Below, in pieces: positions 1-7,323 of a stretch of DNA of 17,010 nt. Origin of the DNA: Paracoccaceae bacterium (lineage in GTDB: Bacteria; Pseudomonadota; Alphaproteobacteria; Rhodobacterales; Rhodobacteraceae). The stretch is from assembly GCA_027069385.1 (NCBI GenBank), contig JALXER010000232.1, forward strand, positions 1 to 17,010, given 5' to 3'. Both the position numbers and the translations under genes were made by a program. Under the pieces are notes generated by a model. It ran no database searches. It saw only the letters and a list, made by a program, of their open reading frames with translations, and was not told the DNA's origin. Position 1 is the stretch's first letter, and every line of letters begins with the position of its first letter.

Positions 1-402
1 CGGCCCGAGCTGATCCCGCCCTCGCATCTGCCCGTGCCCGAATTGCTCGGGGGGGGTGGCGGCTCGGCGGAACTGCTTGCGAACCGCGATGCGCTGTCGC
101 TGCATCCCGACGCCAAGGGCCGCTTGCATCTGGTATTTCGCGGGATTGACTGGCAAGGGGCCGCCAGCCTTGCCGCCTATGTGCAAAACCAGGGGCCGGA
201 AACGGTGCAGGTCGCGCTCGGGGTTGCCCCGCCCGACGGCGAACCGGATTTCCGCCCCGCCACGCACCTGCCGCCGGCGGTTTACACCCAGTGCGACGCC
301 GCCCTGACCGGCGCGCCACTGGATCTGCACCTGACCCTGACCAGCGAAACCCCGATTGCGCATGTCATCCTGTGGGGCTTCGAGCGCAGGCCGCTTGCAT
401 GA
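1..402 (+). CDS. 3' part of an unrecognised protein (5' end outside the window)
   Basis: Reading frame 1 is open from the first base to the TGA at 400-402, giving 133 visible codons. The true start probably lies upstream of the window. A GTG at 34-36 could serve as an internal start, but it has no ribosome binding site and the frame is already open before it. The visible part has a Gly-rich turn (about codons 17-21), then alternating short hydrophobic and polar stretches that suggest a beta-rich C-terminal domain ending in HVILWGFERRP. No signal peptide, membrane segment or catalytic motif is seen and I do not recognise the family. Its stop overlaps the next gene's start (ATGA at 399-402), so the two are probably co-translated. 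A role beside the glycosyltransferase in surface glycan or glycoprotein synthesis is only inferred from this coupling. Confidence 0.6.
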   Translation, partial: RPELIPPSHLPVPELLGGGGGSAELLANRDALSLHPDAKGRLHLVFRGIDWQGAASLAAYVQNQGPETVQVALGVAPPDGEPDFRPATHLPPAVYTQCDAALTGAPLDLHLTLTSETPIAHVILWGFERRPLA

Positions 403-2924
403 GCCTGTCTGCCTCCATCGCGGTTATCATTCCGGTCTGGCATCACAGCGCGCTGGTATCCGAGGCGGTCGCATCGTGCCTGGACCAGAGCGCCTTGCAT
501 ATCATTCTGGTCAATGACGGCTGCGATTATGCGCAAACCCGCGACACGCTGGCAGGGTGGGCAGCGCGCCATCCCGACCGGATCACCCTGCTGACCCGCC
601 CCAATGGCGGGTTGAGCGCGGCGCGCAATACCGGCATCGATTCCGCGCTTGCCCACATGCCCGCCCTTAAGGGCCTTTACTTTCTGGATGCGGATAACCG
701 GCTGGACCCGCATGCGGGCACGCTGTTTAAAACCCTGCTGGCCAGCGCCGACCCTGCGGGCTGGTTCTATCCGCAATTCGATATGTTCGGGGTCGAGCAA
801 AACCGGAACAATGGCGGCGATTTCGCCTTGTCGAGGCTGGCCTTTAGCAATTATTGCGACGCCGGTTCGCTGGTGCGCCGCGCGGTGTTCGATACCGGCC
901 TGCGCTTTGACACGGATTTTCGTGCCGGTTACGAGGATTGGGATTTCTGGCTGTCCTGCGCGCGCGACGGGTTTCACGGTGCGCCGGTCAAGACCGCTTT
1001 CCTGCGCTATCGCAAACGCCCTGAATCGATGTTGTCGGGCGCGCATCGCACCGCGATTGCGCTTCAGGCGCAACTGGCGGCCAAGCATGGCTGGCTGTTC
1101 AACACCCACCGCCTGACCGATGCGTGGCTGGCCGAATTTCCGCGCTTTGCCTTTTTCGACAAAACCGGTGTTACCCTGTCCGCCCTGCCCGAAGGTGCCG
1201 ACCCCGTCGCGCCCGCTGATTACGCGCGCCGTTTCTTTGCCACCCTGATCAACCCGTTCGAATCCGCCCTGCCCGACACGCTAGTCTTTGCCAAACCAGG
1301 CGCCTTTGCGCACCTTCAGCGCTATAAACTGCTCGAATCGGTGCTGTACCAGCTAGAGGGCGCGTTGCGTCACACCCCTTTTGCGGGCGTGCGGTTTTCC
1401 AGCGGCGATCTGTCCGTGGCACCGCTGCCCGTTCAACGCGACACCACCGGTGAATTGCTGGAGGGGTGCGATATTCTGATGCTGTCGCGCCACCATCTGG
1501 CGGCGGCGCTGGCGGCGGGGGATACCGGCGAAATGATCGAATATCTGGTGGCGGGGGTACTGCTGGAAACCCTTGCCGTCAGCCTGCCCGAACCCTTTTC
1601 TCATGATGGCAGCCCGCTGGGCGATATGGTAGAGGTCGCGGGCACCCTGTCGCTGTCGCCTTATGTCGAACTTGGCAAGGACGCCCTGACCAACTGGCGC
1701 GCGCCTGCCGATGTGCATTGGCCTGACGGCGTCGCGCGCGAGGTCGTCGCCCATAATGCCGGCCGCCCGGCACTGCGCCCCAAACCGGCCGGTCGCCATG
1801 TGGGCTTTGTCCTGCCGGTGTTCCGCTTTGGCGGGGCCGAAAAATGCGTGGTGGCGCTGGCGGCCGAGCTACAAAAATCGGGCATAACCTGCCACCTTTA
1901 TATCTATGGCACCGACCGCGCCGCGGCGGCCGACTGGCTGATTGCGCCCTTCGAGACCATCCATATGTTGACCGATGCGCAACTGCGCAACTGGGACGGG
2001 GGCACCTATCTGGGCACATGGGGCTCGGCGCGCCCCGATGATCAGGTGCTGGGCGATATGACCGGCCCGCTGACGGGGCTGGACGCGGTGGTCAATTGCG
2101 GCTCGGGGGCGCTGACCCATGCGCTGGGCAGCCTGCGCGCGCGCGGGATCAAAACCTTGACATGGGAACACCTGACCGAGCAAACCCCCTATGGCCGCAG
2201 CTTTGGCACCCCGTATCTGGCCGTCGCGCACGAGGCCGCCTATGACACCATCCTGACCTGTTCCAACCAGCTTGCCGACCGCATCGCGGGGCAGGGCGTG
2301 CCGCGCGCCAAGCTGCTGCCGTTGCCCAACGGGCCGGGCTTTCCCGATGTAAAAGCCACGGCGCAAAAGGCAGCGCACCCCAAAGGGCAGCGCGGGCAAC
2401 GGCTCGATATCCTGCGGGTCGGGTTTCTGGGCCGCTTTGATCGGCAAAAGGGCATCGACCGCTTTATCGACATCGCCACCCGCCTGCGCGACCTGCCATT
2501 CAGCTTTAGCGTTCGTGGCGGCGCGGTGATGGCCAGCGAAACCGTGTCGATCCCCGACTGGATCGATTCCGGCCCGCCGCTTTATGACCCTGCCGAACTG
2601 GCCGCGTTTTACGCGGGTATCGATGTGCTGGTGCTGCCCTCGCGCGGCGAAGGCCTGCCCCTGACCATACTTGAGGCCCAGCGCGCCGGCGTGGTACCGC
2701 TGGCCAGCGATGTCGGCGCCGTGGCCGAGGCCATCGAACACGGGGTTAACGGCCTGCTGCTGCCCCCCGACCGGGTGGTGGAAGCGGCAGTCGAACACCT
2801 GCGCGAACTGGCTGTTACCGCCCAAACCCTGTCGGCCCTGCGCAAAGGAATGCGCGCCAAGCCCGATCAATGGCAACAAAATGCGCGCAGCTTTACCCGA
2901 AACGTTTTTGGGGCTACACTGTGA
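399..2924 (+). CDS. Two-domain glycosyltransferase (GT2-like plus GT4-like)
   Basis: This 841-aa cytoplasmic protein joins two glycosyltransferase folds. Residues about 5-235 form a GT-A domain of the GT2 family. It starts IAVIIPVW, has the metal/nucleotide-sugar motif LDADN at 96-100, and has an acceptor-side acidic motif GYEDWDFWL near 178-185. Residues about 466-800 form a GT-B domain of the GT4 family. It has a glycine-rich FRFGGAEK at 475-482, then GFLGRFDRQKG at 675-685 and the nucleotide-binding E-x7-E pattern (E751 and E759) within SRGEGLPLTILE. The linker at 240-460 matches nothing I know. I chose the ATG at 399 because it overlaps the upstream stop and the GT-A fold begins right after it; the frame is open further back but nothing conserved lies there. 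The protein probably adds two successive sugars to one surface glycan. Sugar donor and acceptor cannot be read from the sequence. Confidence 0.9.
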   Translation: MSLSASIAVIIPVWHHSALVSEAVASCLDQSALHIILVNDGCDYAQTRDTLAGWAARHPDRITLLTRPNGGLSAARNTGIDSALAHMPALKGLYFLDADNRLDPHAGTLFKTLLASADPAGWFYPQFDMFGVEQNRNNGGDFALSRLAFSNYCDAGSLVRRAVFDTGLRFDTDFRAGYEDWDFWLSCARDGFHGAPVKTAFLRYRKRPESMLSGAHRTAIALQAQLAAKHGWLFNTHRLTDAWLAEFPRFAFFDKTGVTLSALPEGADPVAPADYARRFFATLINPFESALPDTLVFAKPGAFAHLQRYKLLESVLYQLEGALRHTPFAGVRFSSGDLSVAPLPVQRDTTGELLEGCDILMLSRHHLAAALAAGDTGEMIEYLVAGVLLETLAVSLPEPFSHDGSPLGDMVEVAGTLSLSPYVELGKDALTNWRAPADVHWPDGVAREVVAHNAGRPALRPKPAGRHVGFVLPVFRFGGAEKCVVALAAELQKSGITCHLYIYGTDRAAAADWLIAPFETIHMLTDAQLRNWDGGTYLGTWGSARPDDQVLGDMTGPLTGLDAVVNCGSGALTHALGSLRARGIKTLTWEHLTEQTPYGRSFGTPYLAVAHEAAYDTILTCSNQLADRIAGQGVPRAKLLPLPNGPGFPDVKATAQKAAHPKGQRGQRLDILRVGFLGRFDRQKGIDRFIDIATRLRDLPFSFSVRGGAVMASETVSIPDWIDSGPPLYDPAELAAFYAGIDVLVLPSRGEGLPLTILEAQRAGVVPLASDVGAVAEAIEHGVNGLLLPPDRVVEAAVEHLRELAVTAQTLSALRKGMRAKPDQWQQNARSFTRNVFGATL

Positions 2925-2925
2925 A

Positions 2926-2955
2926 CCGGCCGCTTGATTTTGGCCGGACTATTTT
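2926..2955 (+). terminator. Probable intrinsic terminator after the two-domain glycosyltransferase
   Basis: CCGGCC (2926-2931) and GGCCGG (2942-2947) form a perfect 6-bp GC stem, extendable by one G-U pair, with a loop of 8-10 bases. ACTATTTT follows at 2948-2955. It begins one base after the stop codon. The T tract is interrupted, so efficiency is uncertain. The right half lies inside the spacer of the proposed promoter for the next gene. Confidence 0.45.
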
Positions 2956-2962
2956 CAAGAAT
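2934..2962 (+). promoter_or_regulatory. Candidate promoter of the small charged protein gene
   Basis: TTGATT (2934-2939) and AAGAAT (2957-2962) are separated by 17 bases, a normal sigma-70-type spacing. Transcription would start near 2969, leaving a short leader that carries AGGGGA (2977-2982) before the ATG at 2987. Each hexamer matches the E. coli consensus at four of six positions. The same two hexamers with the same spacing occur upstream of lanA. Confidence 0.35.
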
Positions 2963-2986
2963 ACATCATAAAACACAGGGGAAACC

Positions 2987-3295
2987 ATGACCATATTCAG
3001 AGTCAATACCGACCGCGACGAAGCAAAAATTGTCGAAGTTGTCAAAGAAGACCGGGTGCTCAAGAAAGCGCTGGAGCAATGGAAAAAGACCCGCGAGCCA
3101 TTTGCCAAGAAAATCGCGTCGGACGCGCCAAAACTGATCAAGGCATCGCGCGCGGTCTATACGGCGGCAGACAAGCAGCTAAAGGAACTGTCCAAAGACA
3201 AGCAGGGCAAGAAAGAACAGATCAAATCCCTGACCAAGATCCGCAAAACCGCCTATGACACGACGGTAGTGTTGCAGAAGCTGATGAAATCCTGA
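2987..3295 (+). CDS. Small, highly charged hypothetical protein
   Basis: This 102-aa protein is not one I recognise. It is dominated by Lys, Glu, Asp and Arg and looks almost entirely alpha-helical, with coiled-coil-like heptads around 18-40 and 60-85. It is strongly basic overall, with Lys-rich runs such as KDKQGKKEQ near 70-78. There is no Cys, signal peptide or membrane segment, so it is probably cytoplasmic. The start is supported by an AGGGGA ribosome binding site five bases... upstream of the ATG (2977-2982) and a candidate promoter. The base composition is more AT-rich than the glycosyltransferase before it. It stands alone between a probable terminator and a tRNA-Trp, so context gives no functional clue. 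A nucleic-acid-binding or histone-like role would be a guess from charge only. Confidence 0.75.
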   Translation: MTIFRVNTDRDEAKIVEVVKEDRVLKKALEQWKKTREPFAKKIASDAPKLIKASRAVYTAADKQLKELSKDKQGKKEQIKSLTKIRKTAYDTTVVLQKLMKS

Positions 3296-3364
3296 TTTCT
3301 CTGGCGGTTTGGCGGAATTGCGCAAACAAATAAAACAGATCACCCGATTGCGGGCGTATTGGTC

Positions 3365-3393
3365 TTGCATCGGTCAAAGTTTCGCGCTATCCG
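3365..3393 (+). promoter_or_regulatory. Candidate promoter of tRNA-Trp
   Basis: TTGCAT (3365-3370) and TATCCG (3388-3393) are 17 bases apart. The predicted start near 3400 is about nine bases before the mature tRNA 5' end. The -10 element is weak, so this is a tentative assignment based on spacing and position. Confidence 0.3.
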
Positions 3394-3408
3394 ACCATGA
3401 CACCGGAT

Positions 3409-3484
3409 AGGGGTTTAGCTCAGTTGGTAGAGCGACGGTCTCCAAAACCGTAGGTCAAGAGTTCGAGTCTCTTAGCCCCTGCCA
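3409..3484 (+). tRNA. trnW: tRNA-Trp (anticodon CCA)
   Basis: A complete cloverleaf can be drawn by hand. The acceptor stem pairs AGGGGTT (3409-3415) with AGCCCCT (3474-3480), with one G-U pair. The D stem pairs GCTC with GAGC around loop AGTTGGTA. The anticodon stem pairs ACGGT with ACCGT around loop CTCCAAA, with anticodon CCA at 3442-3444. The T stem pairs AAGAG with CTCTT around loop TTCGAGT. Discriminator G3481 and an encoded CCA (3482-3484) follow. Anticodon CCA reads UGG, so the tRNA carries tryptophan. In many alphaproteobacteria this tRNA stands directly before secE-nusG; here it is followed instead by the end of a minus-strand accessory operon. Confidence 0.97.
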
Positions 3485-3571
3485 GTGTTTTTAACAAAAC
3501 CGGTTTCACAAAGAACCAAACCCCGGATTGTGCGGCAGGCACGGCCTTGTCTTGCTGTCTGATCGTCGTAT

Positions 3572-4387
3572 TCACCTGTAAAAACCGGTGCGGAGCTGAC
3601 GGATAAGCCCGGGCACCGGTTTAACGGGTTCCGGTGCGGTTTTTATGCGCGATATCGGATCGGGACTTTGGTTGAAAATGTCAAAAATCCATTGATCATC
3701 ATGCCCGTATTTCGGGTGGGCCTTTCCGAGGGTCATGCAAAAGGTGGCGGCAGCATCGGGCAGATAAAACCGCCCGAGTTCATGCGAGCGCAAAACCCGT
3801 GTTTCCCAAAGGTGCCCCAGCGCGTCCGGCGCATAGGTAAACAGCGGGCCTGCCTTATGGACCTTGAGTGTGCCGGCGCCCTTTGACAGGGTGGTGAATA
3901 CCGGCCCCGCCGCGGCATCGGGTGCGGTGTATTTTATGCGCCAGCCATTTTGTGCCAACAGGTGCAGCCCCGTTGACCGGGCGGCCTCGGGCAGGACAAT
4001 GTCTACAATATCTACCGCCTCGCGGGCTGTGACTTCGGGCTGGATAAACCATTGGGCCGCGCCGGTCAGCACCCAGTCAATGCCGAAATCGCCAAGCATT
4101 TCTAGCGCCGGTTTTACGGTTTTCAGGTTCATATTGCCCCGCACCCATAGCTGGCGCTTCAGTCCTGCAATGCGGCCGGCCGTGGTTGACACCGGCTCAA
4201 GTGCGGGAAAGCGGGCGTGAAGGCGCACCAGCAGCCTGTGTTCGGGATAGGTGACATCATCCAGATCAAACCTGTCAAACCAGCGGGTTGCAAGATCAAA
4301 CGCTTTGGCGGGATCGGTATGAAAGCAGGCTTTAAGAAGGTGGTGCCGACGGGTGGGGATTTTTGTTTTCAGGCGACCGAAGATCAT
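3572..4387 (-). CDS. Degenerate nucleotidyltransferase-like protein (NTP_transf_5-type fold)
   Basis: This is a 271-aa protein, last in the pqqD-like operon. The start is the ATG whose first base is 4387; it overlaps the TGA of the upstream glycosyltransferase (ATGA at 4384-4387). A 27-codon upstream extension lies within that gene and is rejected. Its layout matches the uncharacterised nucleotidyltransferase family: an N-terminal helical part, GIDWVLTGAAQWF (102-114), EAVDIVDIVLP (123-133), QNGW (146-149), then a C-terminal segment with LGRFYLPDAAATFCMTLGKAH. The neighbour at 7324-8454 has the active-site signatures in the same order (WIKGTAL, SADLDAL, ELDLQW). Here the Lys of KG is Thr, D-x-D is stretched to D126-x-x-D129, and the third Asp is missing (TLKVHK at 173-178). 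I infer a binding or structural protein, perhaps catalytically inactive. Fold assignment is by motif order only and is moderately secure. Confidence 0.72.
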   Translation of the reverse strand: MIFGRLKTKIPTRRHHLLKACFHTDPAKAFDLATRWFDRFDLDDVTYPEHRLLVRLHARFPALEPVSTTAGRIAGLKRQLWVRGNMNLKTVKPALEMLGDFGIDWVLTGAAQWFIQPEVTAREAVDIVDIVLPEAARSTGLHLLAQNGWRIKYTAPDAAAGPVFTTLSKGAGTLKVHKAGPLFTYAPDALGHLWETRVLRSHELGRFYLPDAAATFCMTLGKAHPKYGHDDQWIFDIFNQSPDPISRIKTAPEPVKPVPGLIRQLRTGFYR

Positions 4388-5055
4388 GCGCCCTTGTCCT
4401 TTCGCCGCCGCATGGCGCGCAACACCAGTTCCATATAGCCGGAATCCTGCGCAGCAGACCGGCCCCATGACAGGCTGCCTTTGTGGATGCGCCGGCGCGC
4501 AAGCGGTTGGTCGAGCATCTGCATTGTTACCCCGAGCGCCCTGGCCTGTGCCAGCCAGTTGACCATATCCCCGCGATAGCCGGGCATATCCTCGATCGGC
4601 CCGATTTTATGGAAGGTTTCAAGGCGCATAAGCAACGTTGACCGTGACCAGCCCGATTTTGCCTCGTCGCTTTTGGCGATGTCCGCACCGGACCCGAAAT
4701 TGCGCATTCGGGTAAACGACATTTTGGCCTCGCCCGTCAGCAGCGCTGCAAATTGTTGCGAAATCTTGTCTCGCTCCCAAAGGTCGTCAGCATCCAGCGT
4801 GGCGACATAACCGGTTGTGACTTGCGCCATACCGCGGGTGGTGGCGCTCCCCGGGCCACTGTTTTTCTGGTGGATCAGCTTTAGCGGCGCGTCCAGCCCT
4901 GCCAGAGCGGCTCCAAGATCGTCTGTCGAGCCATCGTCCACCACGATGATCCGGCTTGGCGGATGGGTTTGCGCCATGATCGAGGCAATGGATTCGCCGA
5001 TGAACGGGGCGGCGTTATAGGCCGGAATCACCACGCTGTAGGCAGGAAGGTTCAT
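4384..5055 (-). CDS. GT2 family glycosyltransferase (second of pair)
   Basis: This 223-aa protein is predicted to transfer a sugar from a nucleotide-sugar donor in the cytoplasm. It has a single GT-A domain: YSVVIPAYN at 6-14, the nucleotide-binding VVDDGSTDD at 38-46, and the metal-binding LDADD at 87-91. GDMVNWLAQA at 162-171 sits where GT2 enzymes usually carry the catalytic acidic (ED) motif, and RRRIHKGS at 187-194 follows as in many small GT2 enzymes. It has no transmembrane segment, so a lipid-linked substrate would need membrane association by other means. The start is the ATG whose first base is 5055, which overlaps the previous gene's TGA. It is rather short for the family and the ED motif is not canonical (GD rather than ED). 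Acceptor unknown: peptide or glycan are both possible. Confidence 0.88.
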   Translation of the reverse strand: MNLPAYSVVIPAYNAAPFIGESIASIMAQTHPPSRIIVVDDGSTDDLGAALAGLDAPLKLIHQKNSGPGSATTRGMAQVTTGYVATLDADDLWERDKISQQFAALLTGEAKMSFTRMRNFGSGADIAKSDEAKSGWSRSTLLMRLETFHKIGPIEDMPGYRGDMVNWLAQARALGVTMQMLDQPLARRRIHKGSLSWGRSAAQDSGYMELVLRAMRRRKDKGA

Positions 5056-5813
5056 GGTGCTCTCCGTTTTGTCAAATCACTGCCAAGCTGGGAAATGGCA
5101 AATATGCCGTCTACTGTTACCAGGGTCGGGTCTTGCTTGCGCCGCCGGATATGGCCCATGATTGCGCGCGCCACGCCACGCCGGTTTGCGGCCTTGTCTT
5201 TGGTCGCGTTGCCGCCGTGCTGCCGATAAAGAACCGCAATGTCGTTGCTTAGATGCACATTGGGGCCAAGCTCGAACAGGCGTAGCAGATAGTCGGTATC
5301 CTCTCCATGGGTAAAACCGGTGTCAAAAGCACCCACGCGCGCCAGCAATGCCGGACGATAAATGCCGATGCTCATGCTGATTGTGCGTGAAATCAGCGAA
5401 TTGTCGCGGGGTTCGCCAGACATATCCTGCCAATCTGATTCAATCAGGCAAAGCTGGGCATAATGCAGATCAAGCGTCGGATCTGCCGCCATAATCCGGC
5501 AGGCTCTTTCAAGATATCCGGCTTCGAATGCGTCATCCCCGTCCAGAAATGTTACCAGATCACAACCTTTCGGGATGGCTCCGAGCAAGGTGTTGCGGGC
5601 ATGGGAAACCCCGCGGTTTTCCTTGCGGATCAGGCGGATTTGCGGCGTGGTTTCGGCAATATTCCGGATAATTTCGGCGGTGTCATCTGTCGAGCCGTCA
5701 TCCACAATGACAATGTCGATATCCAGTGCCGCCCGCGCGGGCAGGATCGAGGCGATGGCCGAGCGGACAAAGCGCGCCTCGTTATGAACCGGCATCAGAA
5801 CGCAGAGTTTCAT
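5052..5813 (-). CDS. GT2 family glycosyltransferase (first of pair)
   Basis: This 253-aa cytoplasmic GT-A enzyme has CVLMPVHNE at 4-12, IVDDGSTDD at 36-44, the D-x-D motif in FLDGDD at 89-94, and the catalytic-base region THGEDTDYLLRL at 168-179, followed by LYRQHGGN at 195-202. All the hallmarks of an active GT2 enzyme are present. The C-terminal 45 residues are basic. The ATG (first base 5813) overlaps the stop of the HprK-like kinase gene by the ATGA arrangement, so its translation is probably coupled to the kinase. The coupling argues that glycosyl transfer belongs to the same process as the kinase and the PqqD-like protein. Donor and acceptor cannot be told from sequence. Confidence 0.92.
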   Translation of the reverse strand: MKLCVLMPVHNEARFVRSAIASILPARAALDIDIVIVDDGSTDDTAEIIRNIAETTPQIRLIRKENRGVSHARNTLLGAIPKGCDLVTFLDGDDAFEAGYLERACRIMAADPTLDLHYAQLCLIESDWQDMSGEPRDNSLISRTISMSIGIYRPALLARVGAFDTGFTHGEDTDYLLRLFELGPNVHLSNDIAVLYRQHGGNATKDKAANRRGVARAIMGHIRRRKQDPTLVTVDGIFAISQLGSDLTKRRAP

Positions 5814-6823
5814 GGGGCACCCTTTATAATAAAGCCTTTTATCGTGGCGGCAATCTCGTCCGGGGTCTGGCCAAGCAGCAAATGGAATGCAGGTACAGCA
5901 CGCACTATTTCGGCGCAGGCCCTGAAGGTTGCCGAACGATCGCCCCCCAGTTGCAACATGGTCGAGGGGGCCAGCGCCTGAAGCGCCTCGAAGGCACTGG
6001 CGGGTTTGAGCGTTGTCGTTGCACTATGGTTAATACCGGGCAATAGCACCGCCTTGATAAGCGCCTTGTTTTCGGCGGCAGACGGAAACAGTGCGCGGAT
6101 GTCAAATACATGTTTGCCCTGCCAGTTCAGCGGGCCGGAAATGCCTGAAATCCCCACCCGTGCCAGCCCGGCTTTGTCCTGTTTCATCATACGGTAAAGC
6201 GGGCGGGCCACCGGCTGCGGTTTGGTGGATATGACACAGTAATCATCACCAACGCTTTGCAGCCCGTTGGCTACCCCGGCCAGCGTGGTACCGGATTTGC
6301 CGCGCCCGCCCGGGCCAGCCAGCAAAACCCCGGCCCCGTTAACGCTAAGGGAGGCCGCATGCATCACCATCCGGCCCTTTGCCCGCATGATCCAGCCCAG
6401 AAGGTTTGCCAGCGGCGCGGTGGATTCCCATTCGGGGTAAGCATCGGGGTGCGGCAGCAACCGCACGCCGATGCCGCACGCCGGATCGAAAATATCCCAT
6501 TGGTTGCGGCCCGCATCAAGGCTGCCAAACAGACCCGCCGTAGCAAGGGCATCATCAAATGCCAGCGGGGATACTTCGCTCAGGTTGCCAAGGATGCGGG
6601 TTTTTTGCGTATGGGTGCCGGTATAATCACAGAATATGCGGGCGCTTGTGGTCTTTGTCGGCGGGTCAAACTGGCCGGCAAGCCAGGGCACGACTCGCGG
6701 CGAGGTCTCGGCAATGCCCACTGTGAGCCCCGCGACACCAATTTGTGCAAGCGACGCCGTTTCCAGAGCCTTTTGCGCACGGTCCAGCGCACAGCGGGCA
6801 AAATCCGCGATGCTATCCGGCAT
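5810..6823 (-). CDS. HprK-like kinase (HprK-related kinase A type)
   Basis: This 337-aa protein resembles the C-terminal kinase domain of HPr kinase/phosphorylase. The landmark is VMHAASLSVNGAGVLLAG followed by the P-loop GPGGRGKSG (170-178), then SVGDDYCVI (190-198), where the acidic residues are expected to bind metal. The N-terminal 150 residues have a separate, unassigned sequence; no HPr-type sensor domain is visible. Relatives in RiPP clusters phosphorylate precursor peptides (known for lasso peptide kinases), and others accompany PqqD-like and nucleotidyltransferase proteins as here. I chose the ATG with first base 6823, overlapping the pqqD-like gene by 11 bases. An in-frame ATG pair at 6859-6862 would add 12-13 residues and overlap more; neither has a clear ribosome binding site. 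The 3' end overlaps the next gene by ATGA. Substrate unknown; the lanthipeptide precursor or a glycan are candidates. Confidence 0.87.
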   Translation of the reverse strand: MPDSIADFARCALDRAQKALETASLAQIGVAGLTVGIAETSPRVVPWLAGQFDPPTKTTSARIFCDYTGTHTQKTRILGNLSEVSPLAFDDALATAGLFGSLDAGRNQWDIFDPACGIGVRLLPHPDAYPEWESTAPLANLLGWIMRAKGRMVMHAASLSVNGAGVLLAGPGGRGKSGTTLAGVANGLQSVGDDYCVISTKPQPVARPLYRMMKQDKAGLARVGISGISGPLNWQGKHVFDIRALFPSAAENKALIKAVLLPGINHSATTTLKPASAFEALQALAPSTMLQLGGDRSATFRACAEIVRAVPAFHLLLGQTPDEIAATIKGFIIKGAP

Positions 6824-7238
6824 CGGGCAGGATCGGCCAACCGGCCTCGGGGGCAACATCATGGATCGGGTCCGCCGCCAGCAAATCGCTCAGGTCATCA
6901 AAGCATTCAAACGGAAAGCTTGCCCCGATGGCCAGAATTGCCGCGGCATCGGCAGGCGTGGCCGGAATGGCTGTGCTGTCGGCCACAGGCCGGACCAGAT
7001 TGTGTTTTTGCAGATTGTCGAAATATTGGGCCGCTCCGGCACCGGCTTCGGGGATGGATTTGGCCAGAAGCGCGCTCAGGCTGGTCGGAGACACACCCGC
7101 CAGTACCTTATCCAAAAAGGCCCGCGCCGCGCCTGTAATATTGAAATACTCGCCCGAGCGCAGGTTCAGCAGCACCAGATCCGCGTCGAAATCCTCCGCC
7201 ATGACGTCGGGAGTGTTGAGTTCGAATACCTTGCTCAC
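6813..7238 (-). CDS. PqqD-like peptide-binding protein with C-terminal tail
   Basis: This 141-aa protein heads the operon. Residues about 10-85 fit the PqqD/RiPP recognition element fold: DFDADLVLLNLRSGEYFNIT at 17-36, then a helix (AARAFLDKVL). PqqD-type domains bind leader peptides and present them to modifying enzymes; no radical SAM partner is seen here. A tail at 110-136 carries FDDLSDLL, DPIHDV and GWP, a pattern I recall from stand-alone PqqD relatives that travel with HprK-like kinases. The start codon is GTG (first base 7238), with GAGG seven bases before it (SD region 7246-7250). The ribosome binding site overlaps the left arm of an inverted repeat, so repression at this site is possible. 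It probably serves the kinase encoded next. Confidence 0.88.
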   Translation of the reverse strand: MSKVFELNTPDVMAEDFDADLVLLNLRSGEYFNITGAARAFLDKVLAGVSPTSLSALLAKSIPEAGAGAAQYFDNLQKHNLVRPVADSTAIPATPADAAAILAIGASFPFECFDDLSDLLAADPIHDVAPEAGWPILPDAG

Positions 7239-7323
7239 CGGTTAGCCTCACACTGGTTTCGTCTATGCGAAAGCTAACGAAGTTTTCCTCGCTTTTCAAT
7301 CGGGTGGCCGTTAAAATCTTGTA
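7239..7323. promoter_or_regulatory. Divergent promoter region with nested inverted repeat
   Basis: These 85 bases separate two divergent starts. GTTAGC (7241-7246) pairs with GCTAAC (7273-7278), and inside them TTTCG (7257-7261) pairs with CGAAA (7268-7272), which abuts the outer right arm. On the minus strand, TTGAAA (7294-7299) and TAGCTT (7271-7276) at 17-base spacing make a candidate promoter for the pqqD-like operon; the right arm covers its -10 and the left arm covers the ribosome binding site. On the plus strand, TAAAAT (7312-7317) is a good -10, with no convincing -35. The repeat could be an operator or an RNA hairpin in the operon leader. Confidence 0.4.

Noticed and set aside
282..1109. 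275-aa minus-strand open frame
   Set aside because: Shadow of the glycosyltransferase gene; composition is Arg/Gln/Gly-rich with no recognisable motif, as expected from antisense of GC-rich coding DNA.
1869..2879. 336-aa minus-strand open frame
   Set aside because: Antisense to the well-supported GT4 domain; low-complexity residues and no motifs.
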